Of a DNA stretch of 11,269 bases, positions 1 to 6,663 are shown in pieces (position 1 is the first letter of the stretch; every line of letters begins with the position of its first letter). The position numbers and the translations under genes are program-made. The notes under the pieces were generated by a model. The model was not told the DNA's origin and did not search any database. It was given only the letters and a program-made list of their open reading frames with translations. Source of the stretch: Chloroflexota bacterium (GTDB taxonomy: Bacteria; Chloroflexota; Anaerolineae; Caldilineales; Caldilineaceae); contig DMDA01000055.1 of assembly GCA_003451595.1 (NCBI GenBank), positions 1 through 11,269 on the forward strand, written 5' to 3'.

Positions 1-79
1 TGTAGGTCGATGCAGTGCTGGCGGATGATCCTGGCGGCGTGCGAACGCAATTGGATCGTGTCGAAAAACTGTTGCAAAA

Positions 80-108
80 TTGACCGCGTCTGCCGCCTTC
101 GGTATAAT
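80..108 (+). promoter_or_regulatory. Sigma70-type promoter for the L25 gene
   Basis: A -35 box TTGACC (80-85) and a perfect -10 box TATAAT (103-108) are separated by exactly 17 bases. This predicts a transcription start near 115 and a leader of about 180 bases before the L25 start codon at 295. It is the best promoter match in the window. Bases 1-79 upstream hold no gene I can support. Confidence 0.75.
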
Positions 109-139
109 CAAGGACGCGCCATTTTTCGGGCGCTGTCGT

Positions 140-174
140 CGATGCCAGGCGGATGCGTGTGCCTGGCCACATCG
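140..174 (+). promoter_or_regulatory. Hairpin in the L25 mRNA leader
   Basis: GCCAGGC (144-150) pairs perfectly with GCCTGGC (161-167) around a 10-base loop. Below a 3-base bulge (168-170) the stem continues with CGAT (140-143) pairing with ATCG (171-174). It lies about 25 bases after the predicted transcription start and 120 bases before the L25 start codon. No run of T follows it, so it does not look like an ordinary terminator. Smaller inverted repeats follow, for example GACGC (219-223) with GCGTC (235-239). A regulatory role is inferred only. Confidence 0.4.
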
Positions 175-294
175 GCGTTTCAGCGATTTGTACCGACTAG
201 CGCCGGTGACAGTATGGCGACGCCTTCACGGCAAGCGTCACTACTGGAAACGTGGCCGGCCGTTGACAATGAAATTCTGTAGTAGGAGTCCAAA

Positions 295-933
295 ATGTCT
301 GATTTGAAATTGATGGCCGACCCGCGCACACTTACCGGGCGCAAAGTGAATCAGCTGCGTCGTCAGGGCATTGTACCTGTTGTTGTGTACGGCGCCCAGA
401 CCAAGCCGGTGAATCTGCAAGTCCCCGACCGCGAGTTGGAACGTACGCTGCACGCCGGCGGCGCGTCGCAGGTGGTGACGGTGACGGTAAGTGATGGCGA
501 TGTGCACAATGTCCTGATCAAGAACGTGCAGCGCGAGCCGGTCTACCACAGCCTGCTTCACGCCGACTTCTACGCAGTCAACATGAATGAGGCGCAGCGC
601 GTGGCGGTGCCGTTGGTTGCAGTAGGGAAGGCGTCGGGCATGGCTGCTGGCTTGATGTTCTTCCAGGCGCACGAGATGATCCATATCGAGGCGCTGCCTG
701 CCGATATTCCCGCTGAGATCGAGGTTGATATCACGCCGCTGACATTGGAAACGCCGATTCACGTGCGCGACTTGCCAGCCATCAAGGGCGTCACCTATGT
801 CGATGATCCCGATGAAGTTGTCTTTACGCTGATGGTGACGCGTGCGGCCGAGGCTGAAGAAGCCGCTACAGAAGATGTTGCTGCTGAGCCAGAAGTGGTC
901 AAGAAGGGCAAGCAGACCGAAGAAGAAGAGTAA
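295..933 (+). CDS. rplY: 50S ribosomal protein L25 (CTC family)
   Basis: This 212-residue protein is the long, general-stress CTC form of L25, which binds 5S rRNA in the large ribosomal subunit. The N-terminal L25 domain (about residues 5-94) contains the family pattern of a basic start (RTLTGRKVNQLRRQG), VVYG at 30-33, and NVLIKNVQREPVYHSLLHADF at roughly 72-92. The C-terminal TL5/CTC beta domain (about 100-182) includes the stretch around PADIPAEIEVDI. A charged, Glu/Ala/Lys-rich tail follows from about 184. The ATG is supported by AGGAG at 284-288, six bases upstream. It is a single gene transcribed from the promoter at 80-108 and converges on the peptidase gene. The tail is longer than in short E. 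coli-type L25, which is normal for CTC proteins. Confidence 0.93.
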   Translation: MSDLKLMADPRTLTGRKVNQLRRQGIVPVVVYGAQTKPVNLQVPDRELERTLHAGGASQVVTVTVSDGDVHNVLIKNVQREPVYHSLLHADFYAVNMNEAQRVAVPLVAVGKASGMAAGLMFFQAHEMIHIEALPADIPAEIEVDITPLTLETPIHVRDLPAIKGVTYVDDPDEVVFTLMVTRAAEAEEAATEDVAAEPEVVKKGKQTEEEE

Positions 934-1031
934 AGATTGGAGATTGGAGATTAAGAGATTGGAGATGGTTCGGTCACCAGAACCTCCAATCTCCACTCTC
1001 CAATCTCTTAATCCCTTAATCTCTTAATCTC
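934..1031. repeat. Short tandem repeats forming a long inverted repeat between convergent genes
   Basis: The left half is built from AGATTGG-type units: AGATTGG at 934-940, 941-947 and 956-962, AGATTAAG at 948-955, AGATGG at 963-968. The right half carries the complementary theme and ends in three 8-base units, T/C-CTTAATC, at 1006-1013, 1014-1021 and 1022-1029. Bases 949-965 are perfectly complementary to 997-1013 (17 bp). Inside that loop GGTTC (967-971) pairs with GAACC (980-984). The array begins on the base after the L25 stop codon and ends about 20 bases before the peptidase stop. It could serve as a bidirectional terminator or transcript-end stabiliser for both convergent genes, although no clean poly-T tract follows the stem. 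The function is inferred; the repeats themselves are plain in the sequence. Confidence 0.85.
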
Positions 1032-1049
1032 CTCATCTCTCCTGATTCA

Positions 1050-2312
1050 TCAAAACGGCGCCTCGTCCAGGAACTGCATTGGATCTACTGCCACCCCATC
1101 GATGCGTAGCTCCCAATGTAGATGAGCGCCCGTGCTCAACCCCGTGTTGCCCACCAGGCCCAACACATCTCCTGTCTCTACTCGCGTGCCGGGCGTCACC
1201 TTCATCTCACTCATGTGCCAGTAACCGGTAAAGACGCCTTGCCCGTGATCGATGATCACGGCATTGCCGCGCACGGCCAATGGCTCAGCCAGCACGACGA
1301 CGCCTGGCGCCGGTGCAAAGATCAACGTGCCCTCCGGCGCGCCGAAATCCTGACCAGCGTGGAAATTGCCGATGTCGGCAACGGAGTAGGTGCGCCGTGT
1401 GCCGAATGGGCTGGTCGTGGGATAATCGACGCTAATGGGGCGCTGGAAGACGTCGCGCCACCACAACGTCGGGCTGATCTGCGACCAGATCGCCACCACC
1501 CGCTCCCGCTCCGCCACCACGACATCGGGCGTCAAGACATCCGCCTTCTCCTGTGCAACAACGATTTCCTGGTAGTCATAGGGGCCGGCGACAACGGTGA
1601 CCGGCCAGGAGCGCACGATCTCGACGCCGCGCGCGGTGATGTAGCCAATCTCAAGGGGGTAGACGCTAGGTTCAAGCAAGGCATCGACGGGGACGAAGGC
1701 AAAATGATGCAGGCCGTCCTCACCGAGCGGGATGAAGGTCAGCGGTTGCCCATTCCAGCGCCCGATCAAGTTCAGCGGGCGGCTGCTGATGACATCGACG
1801 CGTCCGGTGCGCCCCTGCACGATCTCTGCTGGCGCGTCCAGCGCGGTGATGGCGCCGAGCGTAACCGTCATTGGCGGCACGACATCCGCTGGCACCCGCA
1901 CCGGTTGGCCGGGAAAGAGCCGTCGCGTGCCGGGGGCGCCGTTTAACTCGGCGACGAGGGCGGGGTCGAGCGCATAGCGTGCCGCCAGGGTGGCGAGCGT
2001 GTCGCCAGCGGCAGCGCGTACAACCCCGGTGGCAGTGGTCGCCGCCAGCGCGGCGACAGGCAACGACCCATCGGCGTTGGGAATCACCAGCACCTGGCCA
2101 ACGCGAATCCGGTTTGGATCATCGATGGCGTTGGCTACGATCAAGGCGTCAAGGGGAACGCCGAACTTCGTCGCAATCGCTCCCAGCGTATCGCCGGGAG
2201 CAACGGTGTAGGCGCCGGCAGCATCTTGTGCGTGCAGCGGGCGCGCCAGCGTCAACAGCAGCAGCAGGGTGATGAGAAAGCGGCCCGTCGCCAGGCTATT
2301 CCGGCGCTCCAT
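1050..2312 (-). CDS. Secreted LysM / M23 (LytM-type) peptidoglycan peptidase
   Basis: The predicted 420-residue protein begins with a signal peptide: positive n-region, a Leu-rich core at 13-22, and probable cleavage after LHA-Q near 27-29. Two LysM domains follow (about 34-78 and 97-142) with the motifs VAPGDTLGAIA and AAGDTLATLA. Next is a beta-rich linker domain (about 148-245), then an M23 metallopeptidase domain (about 300-412). All M23 ligands are visible: H318 and D322 (HAGQD), H366 (YWH), and H397/H399 in HLHWE. The protein should bind peptidoglycan through LysM and cut its peptide cross-links or act as a cell-wall remodelling factor outside the membrane. The start codon overlaps the last 17 bases of hpt. 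No clear Shine-Dalgarno precedes it, so translation may be coupled to hpt. It is the last gene of the minus-strand block. Confidence 0.9.
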   Translation of the reverse strand: MERRNSLATGRFLITLLLLLTLARPLHAQDAAGAYTVAPGDTLGAIATKFGVPLDALIVANAIDDPNRIRVGQVLVIPNADGSLPVAALAATTATGVVRAAAGDTLATLAARYALDPALVAELNGAPGTRRLFPGQPVRVPADVVPPMTVTLGAITALDAPAEIVQGRTGRVDVISSRPLNLIGRWNGQPLTFIPLGEDGLHHFAFVPVDALLEPSVYPLEIGYITARGVEIVRSWPVTVVAGPYDYQEIVVAQEKADVLTPDVVVAERERVVAIWSQISPTLWWRDVFQRPISVDYPTTSPFGTRRTYSVADIGNFHAGQDFGAPEGTLIFAPAPGVVVLAEPLAVRGNAVIIDHGQGVFTGYWHMSEMKVTPGTRVETGDVLGLVGNTGLSTGAHLHWELRIDGVAVDPMQFLDEAPF

Positions 2313-2883
2313 AGACGCTTGGTTTCAGCACGCCAATAAAGGGTAAGTTGCGATAGATCTCGTCATAGTCCAGCCCGTAGCCGACGACGAATTCGTTCGG
2401 GATCGAGAAGCCCACCCAATCGACGTGAATATCGACTTCGCGGCGTTCGGGTTTATCGAGCAACGTCATGATACGCAGCGACGCAGGGCGGCGTTCCTGT
2501 AGGATGCGCACCAAGTAGCTCAGGGTGCGCCCGCTGTCGATGATGTCTTCGACAACCACGATATTGCGCCCTTCAATCGAACTGTTCAGGTCTTTCAATA
2601 TCCGCACGACGCCGCTGCTGCTCGTGCCGGCGCCATAGCTACTGGTCGCCATGAAGTCAATCTCATGCGGGATCGTGATCGCACGGATCAAGTCGGCCAT
2701 GAAGATGATGCTGCCTTTGAGCACCGAGACAAGCAGTAAATCCTTGTGGGCATATTCACGGTTGATCACGTCGCCCAGCTCGCGAACTCGTTTGCGGATG
2801 GTGACTTCATCGACCAGCACTTTGGCGATGTCCTGATGCAGGCTCACTTTGTCGAAGACGGGGCGGTGCGGCTGGGTGCTCAT
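2296..2883 (-). CDS. hpt: Hypoxanthine phosphoribosyltransferase
   Basis: This cytosolic enzyme salvages hypoxanthine (and usually guanine) with PRPP to give IMP or GMP. The 195-residue protein has the usual length of bacterial enzymes. Visible motifs are the LKG loop (55-57), the SSYG start of the mobile loop (81-84), the PRPP-binding signature VVEDIIDSGRT (110-120) with E112, D113 and the probable general base D116, the base-contacting K144 in LLDKPERR, and the C-terminal VGYGLDYDEIYRNLP segment. I chose ATG at 2883, which has AGGA 11 bases upstream. An in-frame ATG at 2958 would add 25 non-conserved residues and overlap the upstream gene by 50 bases. It lies 25 bases after the GH99-like gene, and its 3' end overlaps the peptidase start by 17 bases. 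Confidence 0.94.
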   Translation of the reverse strand: MSTQPHRPVFDKVSLHQDIAKVLVDEVTIRKRVRELGDVINREYAHKDLLLVSVLKGSIIFMADLIRAITIPHEIDFMATSSYGAGTSSSGVVRILKDLNSSIEGRNIVVVEDIIDSGRTLSYLVRILQERRPASLRIMTLLDKPERREVDIHVDWVGFSIPNEFVVGYGLDYDEIYRNLPFIGVLKPSVYGAPE

Positions 2884-2908
2884 GGTGGGTGCTGTCCTGT
2901 GATCGTGT

Positions 2909-4345
2909 TTATGGTGTCGTGGTGCGGACTTGTCGCACGATGTAGACCTGGTCGCCAATGGTCAGCTGGAAGCCAGGCTCCGGTGTCGGCGCCGGCGCTT
3001 CTGCTGTATCTAGTGATGCCGTGATCGGGGTCTGATCGATGGGACCGGTCGCTTCCACCAATTCCCCAAAGACCCATGCCTGGGCGCCGGCAGCCTCGAC
3101 CTGCCACCACGTGGTCGCAGCATCGCGACCCACGATCGGCAAGCGGTTGCCTTCGACGACATAGCCAAGCAGGTCAAAGGTCACGCCCGGCCCGGCGCGT
3201 AGATTGAGCACCGGCGTGCGCACGATGGCAGTGGGCGCGTCCGGCGTGGCGGCGGCGAGAGTGTTTTCTGCCACCAACGGCGCATTCGATGCACTGGCGC
3301 TTTTGAACTGGCTGCTCCAGGTCGCTGTCAGGTCAAGATATTGGCGGCCAAAGGCGGCGCTCGGTTCGATATAGCTGCCTTCAGGCCACTCGTTAAAGCT
3401 ATTGATAATCACCCAATCGGCGCCACTGTCGATTGCAGCCCGCCAGCTGCGTGTGTAATAGGCGCCGCCTTCACGATCCTGGGCAAAGCCACTACCCGGG
3501 CGAATCTTGACATCGTTGTAGCCGGGCATCACGGTCGCCACCCATACACCACCTGCCGCATCGACGCGTGCAGCAAACTTGCGATTCGTGGCCAGCAAGT
3601 CGGATGGCGGGTTCCACGTGTTGCTATAGAGATGGTGTCCATCGAAGACAGCCAGCAGAGATGTGTCCACCCCCTCGCTTACCCAGAAGGCGCCATGATT
3701 CGGATCGACCTGGTTGCGAATTGTCGCCCATGTGTCTATACCGTATAGTCCTGGTCGCCAGAAAAAGACGACGGGGCGTCCATCCACGCGTAGATACGCA
3801 GGGTGATTGGCGTGGACATTGAGCAGATGTTGCAGCGCGCTTGTCGTGGCCTCGACGCTGCCCAGAAAGGGTGAATCGGTCTCGAAGAGCACCGCAATCT
3901 TGAAGCCACGCGCTGCGGCTTCATCGAGCAGTGCGGCCAAATTGGGTTCGGTCTGGTTGCTGGCGCCGTCTGGCCCGTACCAGGCGACAACCAGTGCATC
4001 GATGCCGGCGCTCATGGCCTGATCGATGTGGCGTCCCATCACGCTGCGGTCGCGGCTGACGTAGCTCTCGGCGGGCAGGTCGCTCAGTTTGTCGTAGTTC
4101 CAGGTGGTTTCGTCAAACCAGGTGTAGTAGAAAGCCAACACCAGCCGCTCGGAGATGCTCTGGGCGGGCGGGCGGCTCGCAGGGGCGGCGCTGGCGGCGC
4201 GTGGGTATTGCAGCAACGCGCCGAGCATCATCGCCAGGAGCAGCAAGAGCAAGGTAATCAGGATGCGCCAGCCCAGATGAAACCCGCGTTCTGGATGTTC
4301 TTCGACGGCGGCCAGGGTCGAATCAAATTGCAACGGTTCACGCAT
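2909..4345 (-). CDS. Membrane-anchored GH99-like glycosidase with SH3b domain
   Basis: The 478-residue protein has a short cytoplasmic N-terminus, one hydrophobic segment (about 26-45, WRILITLLLLLLAMMLGALL), and an extracytoplasmic part. Residues about 66-345 resemble GH99/WbsX-type (endo-alpha-mannosidase-like) TIM barrels: FYYTWFD (72-78), a VMGRHIDQAMSAGID stretch followed by AWYGPD (121-126), and SFNEWPEG (316-323). E319 and E322 have the same three-residue spacing as the catalytic Glu pair known in GH99. A bacterial SH3 domain follows (about 374-432, with LNLRAGPG and WWQV), as in proteins that bind cell-wall peptides. A Pro/Thr-rich tail ends it. The start at 4345 has GGAG (4351-4354) five bases upstream. 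An in-frame ATG at 4396 would add 17 residues without that site. The substrate (surface glycan, teichoic-like polymer or scavenged mannan) cannot be read from sequence. Confidence 0.72.
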   Translation of the reverse strand: MREPLQFDSTLAAVEEHPERGFHLGWRILITLLLLLLAMMLGALLQYPRAASAAPASRPPAQSISERLVLAFYYTWFDETTWNYDKLSDLPAESYVSRDRSVMGRHIDQAMSAGIDALVVAWYGPDGASNQTEPNLAALLDEAAARGFKIAVLFETDSPFLGSVEATTSALQHLLNVHANHPAYLRVDGRPVVFFWRPGLYGIDTWATIRNQVDPNHGAFWVSEGVDTSLLAVFDGHHLYSNTWNPPSDLLATNRKFAARVDAAGGVWVATVMPGYNDVKIRPGSGFAQDREGGAYYTRSWRAAIDSGADWVIINSFNEWPEGSYIEPSAAFGRQYLDLTATWSSQFKSASASNAPLVAENTLAAATPDAPTAIVRTPVLNLRAGPGVTFDLLGYVVEGNRLPIVGRDAATTWWQVEAAGAQAWVFGELVEATGPIDQTPITASLDTAEAPAPTPEPGFQLTIGDQVYIVRQVRTTTP

Positions 4346-4399
4346 ACGTTCTCCACTCACAAGCGGTGATGGTATCACGCTGCCCGTGTGCGGCAAAAA

Positions 4400-5077
4400 T
4401 CACTCAGGGGCGTGGGCGGCGTTGCGCGGTGCGCCTGGCGCTATTTGCATGGCGGGCAGGGACAGCAATTCGCTCAGCATCATGGCGGTGGCGCCCCAGA
4501 CAGTGTATTCACCCAGTGCAAAGAACGGCACTTCGATCTCGCGACCGCGCAATATCCAGGGTTCCACGCGTCGGGTTGTAGGGTCCAGGAGTGCGTTCAG
4601 CGGCGCCTCGATGAGCGCTGCCACCTCATAGGGGTCGGGGTTGAAGGCAGGGCGATAGTCGATCCAGCCGACGACGGGCTGCACCAGATAGTTGCTGGCC
4701 GAGACATAGAGCGGGGTGAGCTGCCCCAACACTGTGAACTGGCTGGGGTGCACGCCGATCTCTTCGTAGGTTTCGCGTAGGGCAGTCGCTGTCAAATCGC
4801 CGTCTATTGTTTCATAGCCGCCGCCCGGAAATCCGATTTGTCCGCTATGTACGCCGGGATACGTTGGCCGCAAAATAAGCGGAAGGAAGATTTGCCCTTC
4901 GTGTGGATAGAGCAGCGCTAAAACCCCCCCACGCCGGGCATCGAGGCGAGGGGAATCGTGGAGTTCGCCGCCGGGGCGCGGGCGCGGCGCCATACGATAC
5001 TGAGCTGCGCGTCCGGGCAGCGGTGCATTCAGGTCGCGACGGAGTTGTCGTAGAAATGGTTCGTAGGTTTCCAGCAT
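4400..5077 (-). CDS. Nudix hydrolase, CoA pyrophosphatase type
   Basis: The 225-residue protein matches the NudL/NUDT7 group, which splits CoA or related nucleotides into phosphopantetheine and 3',5'-ADP. The UPF0035-type signature is visible as LILRPTYPGVHSGQIGFPGG (67-86). It runs into the Nudix catalytic helix TALRETYEEIGV (98-109), where R101, E102, E105 and E106 form the metal-binding core. The ATG at 5077 has GGAAG five bases upstream, and that site lies in the last, shortened unit of a tandem repeat. The reading frame stays open upstream through the repeat to a GTG at 5155, adding 26 low-complexity residues (VTTGS repeats) that look non-functional. I therefore prefer 5077. The enzyme lies between the rRNA methyltransferase and GH99-like genes on the same strand. 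The exact substrate is inferred from the family. Confidence 0.88.
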   Translation of the reverse strand: MLETYEPFLRQLRRDLNAPLPGRAAQYRMAPRPRPGGELHDSPRLDARRGGVLALLYPHEGQIFLPLILRPTYPGVHSGQIGFPGGGYETIDGDLTATALRETYEEIGVHPSQFTVLGQLTPLYVSASNYLVQPVVGWIDYRPAFNPDPYEVAALIEAPLNALLDPTTRRVEPWILRGREIEVPFFALGEYTVWGATAMMLSELLSLPAMQIAPGAPRNAAHAPE

Positions 5078-5087
5078 GGCAGCTTCC

Positions 5088-5160
5088 GTCGTCACGCTTC
5101 CCGTCGTCACGCTTCCCGTCGTCACGCTTCCCGTCGTCACGCTTCCCGTCGTCACGCTTC
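5088..5160. repeat. 15-bp tandem repeat, about 4.9 copies
   Basis: On the plus strand the unit is GTCGTCACGCTTCCC. Four identical copies lie at 5088-5102, 5103-5117, 5118-5132 and 5133-5147, and a 13-base partial copy at 5148-5160. On the coding strand each unit reads GTGACGACGGGAAGC and contains a GTG and a GGGAAG. More diverged copies continue to about 5183, past the methyltransferase stop codon (5166-5168), so the last residues of that protein (VTTDV) appear to derive from the same repeat. The unit is a multiple of three, so copy-number change would not shift the frame. Confidence 0.9.
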
Positions 5161-5165
5161 TGTCG

Positions 5166-6383
5166 TTACACGTCCGTCGTTACGCGGACGATCAATCCCT
5201 TGAGATACTCCCCTTCCGGGAAGGTGATGGCGACCGGATGGTCGGCGCTCTGGCGCAAGCTTTCAAGCACCTGGACGGGGCGCCCAGCGTCGATGGCGGC
5301 GCCAAAGAGCACTTTCTGGAAGAGTTCGGCGCTGACCAGCCCGCTGCAACTGAAGGTCGCCAGGATGCCGCCCGGTCGCAGACGCCGCAGCGCCAGACGA
5401 TTGATTTCTTTATAGCCGCGCAGCGCCCGCTCCACCGCCGCCTGATTGTGCGCAAACTTGGGCGGGTCAAGAATCACGACATCGTATACGCGATCTGGCT
5501 CTGCCTCCCAATCGCGCAGCACTGTGAAGACATCGCCAGCGATGTTTTCGGTGAGCGCCTCAGGGTCGAAACCGTTGCGCCGCAGATTCGTCTCCGCCAG
5601 CGTCAGCGCCTCGACGCTCGTGTCCAGGTTGGTGACGTGGGCGGCGCCAGCCCGGAGCGCGTGCACGGCAAAGGCGCCCGTGTAGCTGAAGGCATTGAGG
5701 ACGCGCTGCGCACCGCAGTAAGCCGCCACGCGCCGACGATTGGCGCGCTGGTCGGTGTAGAAACCTGTCTTCTGCCCATGCAGCAGGTCGACAGAAAAGG
5801 TCAGCCCATCTTCGGTGATTTCGATCATGTGTTCTGCTGCCTCGCCTGCCAGCAACCCACTGACCGGCGTCAACCCTTCCAGCCGGCGCACGTTCATGTC
5901 GCTGCGCTCTATGACGCCCCGCGCGCCGGTTTCGGTCAGCAGCAGCTCAGCCAATTCGTGTTTGCGCCGATCGATGGCAAGCGTGCCTGCCTGCAGCACC
6001 AGGAAATCGCCAAAGCGATCCACGGTGAGGCCGGGTAGAAAGTCGCTCTCAGCGTTGATCAGGCGTAGCGCAGTGCAGCCTTGCACCTCTGGCAGCGCGG
6101 CGCGCATCGCCAATGCCGCGCGCACGCGCCGTTGCCAGAAGTTGGCGTCGATCCGCTCGGCGGCGTCCCAGGTGAGCAACCGCACCTGAATTTGACTGCG
6201 TCGGTTGAGGTAGCCACGCGCCAGAAATGCGCCCTGCACATCGCACACATCGACGATCTCACCGTCGGCGGCGGCGGGGGACATCGACGCGATGGCGCCG
6301 CTAAAGAGCCAGGGGTGGCGCTGGCGCACCGGTTTTTCACGTCCCGGCTTGAGAACGACCGCCGGGTACTCACTGACGGGCAT
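5166..6383 (-). CDS. rlmI: RlmI-type 23S rRNA (cytosine-C5) methyltransferase
   Basis: The 405-residue protein has the RlmI/YccW layout. An N-terminal PUA-like RNA-binding domain comes first (about 8-75, with GREKPVRQRHPWLFSGAI), then a linking domain, then a Rossmann SAM-methyltransferase domain (about 195-400). Family motifs are GQKTGFYTDQRANR (203-216), the SAM-binding loop VLNAFSYTGAFAVHAL (228-243), LDPPKF (305-310), and FSCSG (344-348) with C346 as candidate catalytic cysteine. In E. coli RlmI makes m5C1962 in 23S rRNA; the same target here is inferred. ATG 6383 overlaps the end of the preceding small gene by 14 bases and has only a weak ribosome site, suggesting coupled translation. 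The frame remains open upstream to 6500, but those residues overlap the small gene and do not look conserved. The C-terminal VTTDV matches the adjacent DNA repeat. Confidence 0.87.
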   Translation of the reverse strand: MPVSEYPAVVLKPGREKPVRQRHPWLFSGAIASMSPAAADGEIVDVCDVQGAFLARGYLNRRSQIQVRLLTWDAAERIDANFWQRRVRAALAMRAALPEVQGCTALRLINAESDFLPGLTVDRFGDFLVLQAGTLAIDRRKHELAELLLTETGARGVIERSDMNVRRLEGLTPVSGLLAGEAAEHMIEITEDGLTFSVDLLHGQKTGFYTDQRANRRRVAAYCGAQRVLNAFSYTGAFAVHALRAGAAHVTNLDTSVEALTLAETNLRRNGFDPEALTENIAGDVFTVLRDWEAEPDRVYDVVILDPPKFAHNQAAVERALRGYKEINRLALRRLRPGGILATFSCSGLVSAELFQKVLFGAAIDAGRPVQVLESLRQSADHPVAITFPEGEYLKGLIVRVTTDV

Positions 6384-6609
6384 GGTTTTCGTCACGAATG
6401 TGCTCCACTTCCCAACCAAAATCGTTGATACGGATAGATTCACCTGGCAGACGAACGGTCTTGGTCGCAGGGTCGTAGGTGAAGGCGAGTTCGGCGCCAC
6501 CCGCTGTCGTCAGGACGCCTGCGACGGTCGCAATGCTCCGTTGTGTGAAGCGCACGCGATAGCCTTTGTAGATGACCCAATGTGTCAGCGCCTTGACATC
6601 AACGCGCAT
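6370..6609 (-). CDS. Small conserved-looking protein of unknown function
   Basis: I do not recognise this 79-residue protein. It is supported as a gene by an excellent ribosome-binding site, GAGGAG (6616-6621), six bases before its ATG, and by a tight 14-bp overlap with the downstream methyltransferase start. The composition alternates hydrophobic and charged residues, as in a small beta-rich domain (YKGYRVRF near 15-22, ELAFTYDPATKTVRLPGESI near 40-59). It ends in an acidic, aromatic segment with FGWEVEHIRDENH. There is no signal peptide, membrane segment, metal-binding Cys/His cluster or helix-turn-helix that I can see. It lies 54 bases downstream of tilS. Its place between tilS and the methyltransferase gene hints at a role linked to RNA or translation, but that is guesswork. 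Confidence 0.72.
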   Translation of the reverse strand: MRVDVKALTHWVIYKGYRVRFTQRSIATVAGVLTTAGGAELAFTYDPATKTVRLPGESIRINDFGWEVEHIRDENHARQ

Positions 6610-6663
6610 GGTGTTCTCCTCAGAACGTAGCCCGGTTGGACAGGATTCATGCGTGCCGCAACT

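Noticed and set aside
1..79. Minus-strand frame open from a TTG near 77 to the left edge, and a plus-strand frame running from 10 to 282
   Set aside because: The minus frame covers only about 25 codons, has no ribosome site and no recognisable motif. The plus frame crosses the promoter and leader of L25 and has odd, Cys/Trp-rich composition.
140..174. Intrinsic terminator in the L25 leader
   Set aside because: The stem is not followed by a T-run, and the L25 coding region downstream has no better promoter.
241..996. 251-codon open frame antisense to L25
   Set aside because: It mirrors the L25 codons, is His/Arg-rich in shadow-frame style, starts in the repeat array and has no ribosome site.
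934..1031. CRISPR array
   Set aside because: The units are 7-8 bases long with no spacers of constant length, and no cas gene is present.
5078..5155. VTTGS-repeat N-terminal extension of the Nudix protein
   Set aside because: It is encoded wholly by the DNA repeat, and the ATG at 5077 has its own ribosome-like site and gives a normal family length. It is kept only as an alternative start.
5088..5160. CRISPR or binding-site iterons of a replication origin
   Set aside because: The 15-bp units are directly adjacent with no spacers, and no cas, rep or dnaA-type gene or AT-rich unwinding region lies nearby.
5076..6038. 320-codon open frame on the plus strand opposite the methyltransferase gene
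   Set aside because: It begins in the 15-bp tandem repeat and runs antisense to a clearly conserved methyltransferase; the composition is that of a GC-rich shadow frame.
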